From Massilia sp. CF038 (GTDB taxonomy: Bacteria; Pseudomonadota; Gammaproteobacteria; Burkholderiales; Burkholderiaceae_D), in NCBI RefSeq assembly GCF_900129765.1, contig NZ_FQWU01000001.1:868001-932000 (forward strand): 64,000 nt of DNA. The letters run 5' to 3'. Position 1 is the stretch's first letter. The number at the start of each line of letters is the position of its first letter. This document shows, one piece after another, positions 41,558 through 49,981 of the stretch. The translations under genes were made by a program, and so were the position numbers. The notes beneath the pieces were generated by a model. That model was not told the origin of the DNA. It saw only the letters and a program-made list of their open reading frames with translations, and did no database searches.

Positions 41558-44500
41558 ACGATTTGCCTTGCGACTGCTGTGAAGGCGTGCACGCCAGCAC
41601 GCCACGCGCAACGTTCAACCGCGCCGGGCGGGCTGCGCTGCGTTATCGCGCCGGCACCTACGCGAGCTTTTTCGACAGCATGCGGGCGCGCTTGTCGAGT
41701 GCTCATTTTTTCGAAGGTGTGCGTGACAAGCTTGGCGACGCCGAGCCGCTGAATCTGGATGGGCTGAAGACGCGTGCACCTGAGGACTTTTCGATCGCCC
41801 TGATGGACGCGTGGGCCGTCACCGCTGACGTGCTCACGTTTTATCAGGAACGCATCGCCAACGAAGGCTATCTGCGCTGCGCCACGGAGCGGCGTTCGGT
41901 GCTGGAGTTGGCGCGTCTGGCAGGCTACAACTTGCGGCCGGGCGTCGCCGCCAGCGTTTACCTGGCCTATGCGCTGGAAAAGGACGCCGAACCAGTCGAC
42001 ATCCCAAAAGGCTCACGGGCAAACAGCGTGCCTGGTCCGGGCGAGCAGATGGAGGCGTTTGAAACGTCTGAACCCCTGCAGGCGCGTGTCGAATGGAACG
42101 AGCTGCTGCCGCGCATGAGCCGACCGCTGAATTTGACGCCGGTGAATGCGGCTTTCATTGAGCGGCTGCGTTTCAAGGGCACTGCACTCAATCTGGCTGT
42201 GAATGACGTGATGCTGCTTACCTTTGGCCGGCGCGACGGGCAGCAGGTGATGCGCCGGGTGGTGGCAATCAAGACTGACAGCGCCGTCGGCGAAACCGAG
42301 GTGCAGTTGCAGCTGGCAATGGACGTGCTCACTATTCTTGCCGCGTGGGCCGACGTGGCCGGGCGCTATGCCGATATTGAATGGCGCTGCCTTGAAAAGA
42401 ACAAACCCGAGATCAACGCGGTCGTCTCTGCGCTGCTGGCCTTGCAGCAGGCGCTCGAGGAAGTGCAGTTTTCCCAAAACATGGAAAAGGTCACCGAAGC
42501 GAACAAGAAGGTCGCGCTCGCCGCCAAGGAGCTGCTAAAGGGGAATGACAAGGAAGAACTGGCGTGGATACGTGACTACTTCCTGGAAGCCGTGCGCTTT
42601 CTGACCGGCGGCAGGATCAGTGATCGCGAGGCGCGCGAGATGTTCAGCGCTTCGTTTGAATTCGCTGGCGCGAATTTCTCGATGCTCAGCCAGGGTCTGG
42701 TGGCCAATCTGGTGCCGTCGCTGTCCAAGGCGCGATCGAGGCAGCCGGCCAACAGTCAGCGGCTGGGGCGCAAGGTAGGCGTATCGTATTCGCTCAAATC
42801 GGACCTCAAGACGCGGTTGCTGACCCAGTTTCAACCGGCGGCCGGACGCTCGCTGTACCAGGCCTGGCGCAACGTCCCGCTCAGCAAGGCGAGCGTGGTC
42901 GATGTGTTTGTGATGCGCCAGCAGGCACCGCTATTTGGCCACAACGCGCAAAAGCGCACCAAGATCAACGACACCACCAAAGAGGTCGACGTGGTGGGCG
43001 ATTGGCCAGTCATTACCGGCGCTGCCAGCACCAACGGCGGTCTATTCATGCACGAAGAAGCCAACGCAGTGCATCTGGATACGGCCTATCCGAAGATTTT
43101 GCCGAACAGCTGGTTGATTGTGCAAACTGTGAAAACGCGCCTGACCAACGCCGCCATCCAGTTCTTTCTGGCTGGTGAGCCCAGCACCACCATCACCCGG
43201 GCTGAATACGGGATGACGGGCAAAACCACGCGCGTGCCGCTTCTTATTCCGCGTAACTCCGGGCTGGGAACGTGGATTACGGCGGTCGCCCCGCCGTCGA
43301 CCGGCGCCACGGACGACTTCGAGGCAATCCGCAGAACGGTGGTTTACGCCCAGGCTGAAAAGCTGGAGCTGGCGGAGTTGCCGATCACGGACGACGTCTG
43401 TGGCGAGCGGGTCGAGTTGTCGGCACTTTATGATGGCCTGGAAGCAGGGCGCTGGGTGATCGTCACCGGTGAGCGCAGCGATCTGAAGGATGACAATGGC
43501 GACGCCGTGAACGGCGTGGTCGCCAGCGAACTGGCGATGGTCGGCGCCGTGACACAGGACGTCAAGCGGGTGCTGGTGGCGGCAGCGGCCATACCCAAGC
43601 CTGGTGTCGCGCTGGGCGCTGGCAACGGTGCCGTGTTTGCCCTCACGCCGGGTAACAACGAACACGATTCGGTCAGTGTGAATACCGGCAGCAGCGACGG
43701 CGATCACGACGATGACACGACCGAATTCGGCGCCCTTCCAGGCGACACCGTACACACCTTCCTGGAGTTTGCCAGCCCCCTGGCATACAAGTTCAAACGC
43801 GCCACCGTGAAAATCCGCGCCAATGTCGTGCGTGCCACGCATGGCGAAACGCGGCGCGAGGTGCTTGGCAGCGGCGACGCGGCCAAGGCGCTGCAAAGCT
43901 TTACGCTGAAGCAGGCACCGTTGACTTACACATCGGCGGCGACCGTATCTGGCGTGGCTTCGAGCCTGTCCGTTCGCGTCAATGAAATCGAGTGGCACGA
44001 AACCGACAGTCTGGCCGGACTGGGGGCGCAGGAGCGCAAGTTTGTCACGCATACCAATGATGAAGGAAAAACCAGCATCATCTTCGGCAACGGCATTGCC
44101 GGCGCGCGTCTGCCCGGTGGGCAGGAAAATGTGCGTGCCGTGTATCGCAGCGGGATCGGGCGGCCGGGCAACGTCAAGGCCGAGCAAATCAGTTTGCTGT
44201 CTACGCGGCCGCTGGGCGCCAAATCGGTGATCAATCCTTTGCGGGCATCGGGCGGCGCCAATGCCGAGACACGCGACCAGACGCGCAAGAATGTGCCGCT
44301 GGCGCTCATGGCGCTGGACCGGCTGGTATCGGTGCAGGACCACGCCGATTTCGCGCGTACCTTCGGCGGTGTTGGCAAGGCCGTGGCGGCCGAGCGCTCC
44401 GACGGTCGGCGCGAGGTCGTGCACCTGACGATCGCCGGGGTCGATGATCAGCCTATCGACGACAACAGTGATCTGCTGCGCAATCTGCGCGCGGCGCTGC

Positions 44501-44934
44501 GCCTGAACGGCGACCCGGCTTTGCCTATCCGGCTGCAAGTGAGGGAGCGCTTGGCGTTGGTGGTGTCGGCCAAGGTCCGCATTCTTCCCGACTATGCATG
44601 GGAAGCGGTGGAAGCGCAGCTGCGCGTCAAAATGCTCGACGCGTTCAGCTTCGATGCGCTGGAACTGGGCAGCGACTTGTTCGCGTCGCACGCCATCGCC
44701 GTGCTGCAGGGTGTGCGCGGTGTCGATTACGTTGACCTGGACGTGTTCGACGTGATCTCCGAGACTGCACTACTCGACAGCTTCAAGCTGGAACAGGCCG
44801 ACGCCCTGGGGCTGAAGCGGCGTATACCGATTTCGCCAGGTTCGAGCGAAGGCGGCATTCTGCTGCCTGCGCAGATTGCCTATCTGTCGCCGGAAGTGGC
44901 CGACACCCTGATCCTGCAGGAGATTCCAGCATGA
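41554..44934 (+). CDS. Baseplate J-like wedge protein 2 (Pvc12-like, large)
   Basis: The 1126-residue second member of the baseplate assembly family has TYASFFDSMRARLSS and DAWAVTADVLTFYQERIANE near the N-terminus. A C-terminal J core includes IIFGNGIAGARLPGG and VSVQDHADFARTFGGVGKA. A helical insert of about 110 residues (roughly 285-410, with VVSALLALQQALEEVQF) is unlike the rest. Length is in the range of Pvc12/Afp12-type proteins. It overlaps both neighbours by four bases. Confidence 0.88.
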   Translation: MNDLPCDCCEGVHASTPRATFNRAGRAALRYRAGTYASFFDSMRARLSSAHFFEGVRDKLGDAEPLNLDGLKTRAPEDFSIALMDAWAVTADVLTFYQERIANEGYLRCATERRSVLELARLAGYNLRPGVAASVYLAYALEKDAEPVDIPKGSRANSVPGPGEQMEAFETSEPLQARVEWNELLPRMSRPLNLTPVNAAFIERLRFKGTALNLAVNDVMLLTFGRRDGQQVMRRVVAIKTDSAVGETEVQLQLAMDVLTILAAWADVAGRYADIEWRCLEKNKPEINAVVSALLALQQALEEVQFSQNMEKVTEANKKVALAAKELLKGNDKEELAWIRDYFLEAVRFLTGGRISDREAREMFSASFEFAGANFSMLSQGLVANLVPSLSKARSRQPANSQRLGRKVGVSYSLKSDLKTRLLTQFQPAAGRSLYQAWRNVPLSKASVVDVFVMRQQAPLFGHNAQKRTKINDTTKEVDVVGDWPVITGAASTNGGLFMHEEANAVHLDTAYPKILPNSWLIVQTVKTRLTNAAIQFFLAGEPSTTITRAEYGMTGKTTRVPLLIPRNSGLGTWITAVAPPSTGATDDFEAIRRTVVYAQAEKLELAELPITDDVCGERVELSALYDGLEAGRWVIVTGERSDLKDDNGDAVNGVVASELAMVGAVTQDVKRVLVAAAAIPKPGVALGAGNGAVFALTPGNNEHDSVSVNTGSSDGDHDDDTTEFGALPGDTVHTFLEFASPLAYKFKRATVKIRANVVRATHGETRREVLGSGDAAKALQSFTLKQAPLTYTSAATVSGVASSLSVRVNEIEWHETDSLAGLGAQERKFVTHTNDEGKTSIIFGNGIAGARLPGGQENVRAVYRSGIGRPGNVKAEQISLLSTRPLGAKSVINPLRASGGANAETRDQTRKNVPLALMALDRLVSVQDHADFARTFGGVGKAVAAERSDGRREVVHLTIAGVDDQPIDDNSDLLRNLRAALRLNGDPALPIRLQVRERLALVVSAKVRILPDYAWEAVEAQLRVKMLDAFSFDALELGSDLFASHAIAVLQGVRGVDYVDLDVFDVISETALLDSFKLEQADALGLKRRIPISPGSSEGGILLPAQIAYLSPEVADTLILQEIPA

Positions 44935-47183
44935 ACCGCAATCCGGATCGTTTGTATGAACTGATGCCGCTTGTGCATCGGATGCGTGATGCAGAACAGG
45001 GCTACCCGCTCAAAGCGCTGCTGGCAGTCATTGCCGAGCAGGTCAGCGTGGTGGAAGACGACATCGCGCAGCTGTATGAAAACTGGTTCATCGAGACATG
45101 TGAGGATTGGGTAGCCCCTTATATTGGGGATCTGATTGGTTACCGCCCCGTCAGCGAAGCGCGCGCGCCGGACGGCGGCGTGCTTGGGAGAGCCATGTTC
45201 CCGCGCCGCGAGATTGCCAACACGGTGGCGGCGCGGCGGCGCAAGGGCGCATTGTCGCTGCTGGAGTTGCTGTCGTCAGACAGCGCGCAATGGCCGGCGC
45301 GCGCCGTTGAATTTTATCGCCTTCTGGGTTGGACCCAGCATCTGAACCATTTGCGCCCGGGGCGTGGCGGCACGGTTGATTTACGCAATGGCCGTGCGCT
45401 GGAACTGACGGATGGACCGTTTGATGAACTGGCCCACAGCGTCGATGTGCGGCGCATTAACTCGACCCGCACCCAGGGACGTTACAACGTTCCCGAGATC
45501 GGCGTATTCGCGTGGCGCCTGAAGACCTATCCGCTTACTCAGGTACGCGCTACCTGTCTGGAAGACGAGGGCCCGCACTGCTTCAGCTTCAACGTGCTCG
45601 GTAGCGATACGCCCTTGTTCAACCGGCCGCAGGCCGAAAGCGCGTCGACTTCCATCGCCGGCGAGATCAATCTGCCGGTGCGGGTAAGACGCCGCGCGCT
45701 CGAGGTGCCGGGACCACCGCCGCATGCGTCGACCGACTATTATGGTGCCACCCGCAGCATGGTCATCATGGTTGCATGGCCCAAAAAGCCCGGCATGACC
45801 GAGATTGCGGCAGACCAGATTGTGCCCGCCAATCTGGCCAGCTGGCATGCCAGGCTGGGTGCAGGCCAGGTTGCACTGGACCCGGAGCTGGGCCGCATCA
45901 TGTTCCCACAACGGAAGGTGCCGAAGCGGGTCTGGGTCAGCTACCGTTACGCGTTCAGCGACGATATGGGCGGCGGCGAATACCCGCGCGCCCTGACGCA
46001 GCCGGAAGGGGCGACCATTCTTCGCGTCGGTCACGGCGAGCAGCTGACCACCATTAGCGGCGCGCTGGAAGCGTGGCATCTGCTGCGTGACGGTCCCGAC
46101 AAGCTGCGTGCGGCCGTGATCGAGATTGTCGACAGTGGCGTGTATACCGAACCCATGGCGTTGACATTGATTGAGGGTGAAAGCCTGCAGATCCGGGCCG
46201 GCCGCCGCAGCACCCGGCCGGAAGGGGACGCCACTGGCTGGACCCGGCCCGTGATCCGCCTGCTCGATTATCAGACCGACCAGGCCGACGCGTTGACCGT
46301 GCGTGGCAGGGCGGGAAGCCGCCTGGTGCTGGAAGGCTTGTTGATCAGTGGCCGTGGCATTCAGCTGTTTGGCGGACGCGAATACAGTGGTGACGAAGGC
46401 GACAACGAACCGCATAACGCCAACGATGAACTATGCGACCTGACCATCCGCCACTGCACACTGGTGCCAGGTTGGGGCGTGGACTGCCACTGTGAGCCGT
46501 TGCGGCCGAACGAACCTAGCCTGGAAATCCATGACAGCCATGGCAGCGTGGTCATCGACCACAGCATCGTTGGCACGATTCGAGTCAGCGCAAGCGAAGT
46601 GACAGGTGACCCAGTGCGCATCGTCATCAGCGACAGCATCGTTGACGCCACGGGCATGGCACTGGCTGCAATTGAAGGCGACGAAGGCCGCATGGCGTTC
46701 GCCAGCCTGACAGTGCGGCGCAGCACCGTGCTGGGGACAACCTCCGCACACGCCGTGTCGATGGCCGAGAACAGCATCTTCATGGGTGCCTTACGGCTGG
46801 CAAGGCGCCAGCACGGCTGCATACGGTTCTGCTATGTGGCTCCGGGTTCACGCACACCGCGCCGCTACCATTGCGAACCGGACTTGCGGCGTGAGGCCGT
46901 CAGCGAAATGATGCAGGGTGCGTCGGCCGAGGAACGGGAAGCGCGTCTGGCGCGGGAAGAGGGACGGGTGCGGCCGCTGTTCACCAGCACGCGCTACGGC
47001 AACCCTGCTTACTGCCAGCTGGCGCTCGACTGCGCGCCCGAGATCCGCCAGGGCGCCGATGATGAATCGGAGATGGGCGCCTTCCACAACTTGTTCCAGC
47101 CGCAGCGCGAGGCGAATCTGCGCACACGGCTCAATGAATATACCCCCGCGAGCATGGACGTCGGCATCATCTTCGCGAACTAA
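44931..47183 (+). CDS. Tail-protein-I-like baseplate protein with beta-helix C-terminus
   Basis: Residues about 1-110 match tail protein I (DRLYELMPLVHRMRDAEQG, then VSVVEDDIAQLYENWFIETC and VAPYIGDLIGYRP). The middle part is family-specific. Residues about 445-640 contain stacked short strands (SRLVLEGLLISGRGIQLFGG, CDLTIRHCTLVPGW, SVVIDHSIVGTIRVS) typical of a right-handed beta-helix as in carbohydrate-binding tail spikes. No separate fibre gene exists in the operon, so this protein may also contact the target. Total length is 750 residues. Confidence 0.82.
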   Translation: MNRNPDRLYELMPLVHRMRDAEQGYPLKALLAVIAEQVSVVEDDIAQLYENWFIETCEDWVAPYIGDLIGYRPVSEARAPDGGVLGRAMFPRREIANTVAARRRKGALSLLELLSSDSAQWPARAVEFYRLLGWTQHLNHLRPGRGGTVDLRNGRALELTDGPFDELAHSVDVRRINSTRTQGRYNVPEIGVFAWRLKTYPLTQVRATCLEDEGPHCFSFNVLGSDTPLFNRPQAESASTSIAGEINLPVRVRRRALEVPGPPPHASTDYYGATRSMVIMVAWPKKPGMTEIAADQIVPANLASWHARLGAGQVALDPELGRIMFPQRKVPKRVWVSYRYAFSDDMGGGEYPRALTQPEGATILRVGHGEQLTTISGALEAWHLLRDGPDKLRAAVIEIVDSGVYTEPMALTLIEGESLQIRAGRRSTRPEGDATGWTRPVIRLLDYQTDQADALTVRGRAGSRLVLEGLLISGRGIQLFGGREYSGDEGDNEPHNANDELCDLTIRHCTLVPGWGVDCHCEPLRPNEPSLEIHDSHGSVVIDHSIVGTIRVSASEVTGDPVRIVISDSIVDATGMALAAIEGDEGRMAFASLTVRRSTVLGTTSAHAVSMAENSIFMGALRLARRQHGCIRFCYVAPGSRTPRRYHCEPDLRREAVSEMMQGASAEEREARLAREEGRVRPLFTSTRYGNPAYCQLALDCAPEIRQGADDESEMGAFHNLFQPQREANLRTRLNEYTPASMDVGIIFAN

Positions 47184-47195
47184 AAGGAGAATGGC

Positions 47196-48605
47196 ATGAA
47201 AGGCGACTTTACCCGTAATACCTTCGATCCCCTGCACCGGTTCAGCCGCGTTTTAATGCAGCAGGGGCGGGTGCAGCTGGACGCCGACTGGAACGAGCAG
47301 GCCGATATTTCACTGCATTTGCTGCGCTCACTGGCGGCGGACTTGATCGGTCCTCATGGTGGCGTGGGCACGGCGTTCCAGATCGGTCAGCGGGCGGGCG
47401 ATGATGGCAGGCCGATGCCGTCCGATTTTACGATCGGCGCGGGTAATTACTATGTGGGTGGCGTGCTGTGCGAGAGTACCGGCCAGAACTACACGGCGCA
47501 ATCTGGTTACAAGGTCGATCCTGGCATGCCAGAGATCCTCAAAGGCGATCTGCTGGTGTATCTGGATGTATGGGAGCGCCACGTGAGCCACCTGGAAGCC
47601 GAAGGCATGCGTGAGACTGCGCTGGGCGGGCCGGATACGGCTTCGCGCGCACGCGTGGAATGGCAGGTCAAAGTGATTGCGGCGGACTTCAACAACGAGC
47701 CGCCTCCGTTCAAGGAGGAATATGCCTCGTTTCTGAATCACCTCTCCAGCGCACAGATTTACCGCGAAAACAAGCCGCTGCTGATGGCCGACGTGCCGCA
47801 GACCAGTGCTGCCACCGACGCGTGCGTCATTCCCGCCGACAGCCGCTATCGCGGCATCGAGAACCAGTTGTACCGGGTGGAAGTGCATAAAAGCGGTACC
47901 ACTTGGGATGGGACCGCGGCAGGCAAGGCTGGCGCCGCGACCTTCAAGTGGTCGCGCGAAAATGGGTCGGTCGTGTTTGCGGTCAGCGATGTGCACGTCA
48001 ACAGTGCCAGCAATGTGACCACCGTGACGCTCGATTCGCTGGGGCGCGACCGCAAGCTTGGCCTGTCGCGCGAGGATCTGGTGGAGCTGGTGGATGACGC
48101 CTACGCGCTGCGTAATGACGCCGACCCGCTGCTGCGCGTGATCGACATCGATGAAGAATCGATGACCGTCACGCTGGAGGGGCAGGCGCTGAATGGCGTT
48201 GGCAGCGGCAGCCATCTGCATCCGATGCTGCGGCGCTGGGATCACCGCCTTGATGCGGCGGGCGCCAAAGAAGCGCTCGATGGCGCGCTCATGGTGCAGG
48301 CGAATGCCACCAACGCGGGCCACTGGCTCAAACTGGAGGATGGGATTCAGGTGCGCTTCCGTGCTGGCGATATTTATCTGACGGGCGACTACTGGCTTAT
48401 CCCCGCGCGCACCGGTACTGGCGACATCGAGTGGCCGCTGGAGGCGGATCCAGTGACGCGGACGATGGGGCCGGCGTGGGCGGCACCGCAAGGGGTGGCG
48501 CACCGCTATGCGCCGCTGAGCCTGCTGCGCTTCAGCAATGACGGGATCATGAATCCGGATGGGGTGGTGGATTTGCGCCGCGTTTTGATCCAGCTTTGGG
48601 CGTAG
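47196..48605 (+). CDS. DUF6519 family eCIS protein
   Basis: The 469-residue protein starts [20 protein letters not shown] and continues [17 protein letters not shown], the DUF6519 hallmark in eCIS and tail-like clusters. The rest is beta-rich with YYVGGVLCE and [13 protein letters not shown]. Its function is not established; a baseplate-peripheral or fibre-like role is plausible. It is the last gene of the operon. A TTGCGC/GCGCAA hairpin at 48611-48624 follows, without a T run. Confidence 0.82.
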   Translation: MKGDFTRNTFDPLHRFSRVLMQQGRVQLDADWNEQADISLHLLRSLAADLIGPHGGVGTAFQIGQRAGDDGRPMPSDFTIGAGNYYVGGVLCESTGQNYTAQSGYKVDPGMPEILKGDLLVYLDVWERHVSHLEAEGMRETALGGPDTASRARVEWQVKVIAADFNNEPPPFKEEYASFLNHLSSAQIYRENKPLLMADVPQTSAATDACVIPADSRYRGIENQLYRVEVHKSGTTWDGTAAGKAGAATFKWSRENGSVVFAVSDVHVNSASNVTTVTLDSLGRDRKLGLSREDLVELVDDAYALRNDADPLLRVIDIDEESMTVTLEGQALNGVGSGSHLHPMLRRWDHRLDAAGAKEALDGALMVQANATNAGHWLKLEDGIQVRFRAGDIYLTGDYWLIPARTGTGDIEWPLEADPVTRTMGPAWAAPQGVAHRYAPLSLLRFSNDGIMNPDGVVDLRRVLIQLWA

Positions 48606-48685
48606 TGAGTTTGCGCTGGCGCAAGGCGGATTTGCCATCTTGTACCGCCGCACGCATTTTGTGCCAAAAAAATAATTCGCTCTGA

Positions 48686-48691
48686 TATAAT
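48686..48691 (+). promoter_or_regulatory. -10 element of tRNA-Pro
   Basis: A perfect TATAAT lies 11 bases before the tRNA 5' end. The nearest -35-like hexamer, TTGTGC at 48659, is 21 bp upstream, so the -35 is weak. Confidence 0.5.
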
Positions 48692-48702
48692 TCGCGACTA
48701 GT

Positions 48703-48779
48703 CGGGGCGTAGCGCAGCCTGGTAGCGTACTTGCATGGGGTGCAAGGGGTCGGAAGTTCGAATCTTCTCGCCCCGACCA
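48703..48779 (+). tRNA. tRNA-Pro (anticodon GGG)
   Basis: A 77-nt cloverleaf: acceptor CGGGGCG/CGCCCCG, D arm with AGCGCAGCCTGGTAGC, anticodon stem CTTGC/GCAAG with loop ATGGGGT (anticodon GGG), T arm GGAAG-TTCGAAT-CTTCT, and encoded CCA. It lies 98 bases after the eCIS operon and is closed by a strong terminator. Confidence 0.97.
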
Positions 48780-48800
48780 ATAGAATCAAAGACTTAGCGA

Positions 48801-48830
48801 AAGCCGGCGCAAGCCGGCTTTTTGTTTTTG
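48801..48830 (+). terminator. Terminator of tRNA-Pro
   Basis: AAGCCGGC-GCAA-GCCGGCTT, a perfect 8-bp stem with a GNRA tetraloop, is followed by TTTGTTTTTG. Confidence 0.92.
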
Positions 48831-48852
48831 GAGTGAGTGCCTTACGTATGCC

Positions 48853-49299
48853 TTAAATCGCTGCGCTTGTCAGCGTGGCAGTTTCACGACTTGCGTCGAC
48901 TAAGCCCCGGAACTCTTCTACGAAATGTTTCAGTGCGCTGAGACCCGCCTTAACGTACAGTTTTCCTTCCGGGGCGACGCTAAAACGGCCGAATTCGAAG
49001 TGTCGTGCCTGCATATGGATGCCCAAAAAAAGCACGTCGCCTCGAACATGGAACCTGATCTGCACAGCACCCCCCGCAAATTCGGGCCCAAATCGTCCTA
49101 CCTGTAAATCATAAATCCCGCCACCCATCGCCAAGATCCGAGCCAGCCCTTCGACATGAGTGATCAGCTGGCGTGGCGTGGCGTACATTTCGACAGCAAA
49201 GGTTGAGAGTCCATCACATGCCGTGACGAAGAGTTCAAACTCATCCTCAGTGAGCGAAGAGCGATGAAATTTGATTCCTGAAAACGAACATGGATTCAT
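48853..49299 (-). CDS. Hypothetical protein; candidate immunity partner
   Basis: The 148-residue soluble protein starts MNPCSFSGIKFHRSSLTEDE and shows alternating strands and helices (YDLQVGRFGPEFAGGAVQIR, FHVRGDVLFLGIHMQ). I do not recognise a named family. It lies 29 bases downstream of a small toxin-like frame on the same strand, the usual toxin-immunity order, and the size and mixed alpha/beta look fit an immunity protein. That role is inference. Confidence 0.55.
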   Translation of the reverse strand: MNPCSFSGIKFHRSSLTEDEFELFVTACDGLSTFAVEMYATPRQLITHVEGLARILAMGGGIYDLQVGRFGPEFAGGAVQIRFHVRGDVLFLGIHMQARHFEFGRFSVAPEGKLYVKAGLSALKHFVEEFRGLVDASRETATLTSAAI

Positions 49300-49328
49300 T
49301 TTGGCACCTTCTATTACCTAATTGTCAC

Positions 49329-49622
49329 TTAACCTTTTGCGATCCCAACACAACCCGATTGATACGAGTTCTTTAGTTTAACTTGCGCTATCTGTTTCAT
49401 AACGTGATTAAACATGTAGTGAACGCGAATTCGTTTTTGCATGGTCTGCGCGTCGCCTTGTCGCCAGGTATCCTGAATGGTTTCTGTTTCAAATTTTTCC
49501 CAGTTTCCGCCGGCGTAGAGAGGATCGATCATTTCACCGACGTCAACCCAAGCACCGATTGGCTGGCCGGACGCAATCACATCGTTAATTGTTTGGTTGA
49601 CGAAAGCTTGCTCCCTACGCAA
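49329..49622 (-). CDS. Small toxin-like C-terminal domain, probably the tail of a frameshifted gene
   Basis: The 97-residue frame opens only with a TTG. Its C-terminal half reads NWEKFETETIQDTWRQ then KRIRVHYMFNHVMKQIAQVK, a W-x-K-x-E ... I-x-VHY-x-x-N ... DVK-like layout seen in the C-terminal nuclease domains of many contact-dependent or bacteriocin toxins. It overlaps the end of a glycine-tract frame (49577-49792) in another frame. A single frame change between them would give one Gly-linker-plus-toxin protein. Function is inferred. Confidence 0.45.
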   Translation of the reverse strand: MRREQAFVNQTINDVIASGQPIGAWVDVGEMIDPLYAGGNWEKFETETIQDTWRQGDAQTMQKRIRVHYMFNHVMKQIAQVKLKNSYQSGCVGIAKG

Positions 49623-49792
49623 CCCGCTTGGCGGCTATTCGTCATTGCGGTCCCAGTCGTGCCGTCGTTGAAAAAGCCACCACCGCCACCACCGCCACCG
49701 GGGCCGCCACCCCACCCGATAACTCCGCCGCCACCACCGCCGCCGCCACCTCCGCCGCCTCCCGGGCCAGTTATCACAACCACTGCGCACAT
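49577..49792 (-). pseudogene. Glycine-tract frame, likely 5' part of a frameshifted small toxin gene
   Basis: The 71-residue frame starts MCAVVVITGPGGGG, contains two long polyglycine runs split by VIGWGGGP, and ends shortly after TNSRQAGCVGSKLSS. The GGN codon run (49677-49765) is slippage-prone DNA. The downstream toxin-like frame begins where this one fades, suggesting a broken or phase-variable gene. A sequencing error in the tract is also possible. Confidence 0.4.
49677..49765. repeat. GGN/CCN trinucleotide-type low-complexity tract
   Basis: Repeated CCACCGCCACC-type units on the plus strand, read as GGN codons on the minus strand, interrupted once by CCCACCCGATAACTC. No other tract like it occurs in the window. 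Confidence 0.85.
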
Positions 49793-49981
49793 TGGCTTCG
49801 TAATTCCGGCGGGCGCCGTTCTTCTTTATAGATGAATTTTGTCCAGGAGCCGTCATTCGCAGTCTGCGCAGGGATCGTTTCAGTACACGGCCTGATTGTG
49901 CGGTGCTAAGGCGTATTGATGCAGGAGGCATAACTTGGAAAGAGGGCGACATCAGCCGCCTCTCTCTTCCTGGAGCCTGCC

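Noticed and set aside
26240-48605. Ordinary contractile prophage or type VI secretion cluster
   Set aside because: There are no capsid, portal, terminase, lysis or integrase genes, and no TssJLM membrane complex or TssBC pair. DUF4255, DUF4157, DUF6519 and the AAA+ ATPase are eCIS markers.
48611-48624. TTGCGC-TG-GCGCAA hairpin after the last eCIS gene as a terminator
   Set aside because: The stem is perfect but short and has no following T run, so intrinsic termination is doubtful. It may be incidental.
49677-49765. CRISPR-like array
   Set aside because: The repeats are trinucleotide low complexity without spacers. No CRISPR array or cas gene was seen anywhere in the window.
49635-49952. 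Arg/Trp-rich 105-codon frame on the minus strand over the CCN/GGN tract
   Set aside because: The RRRWRRRWW composition is the off-frame reading of GGN codons. It is a shadow of the glycine frame, not a protein.
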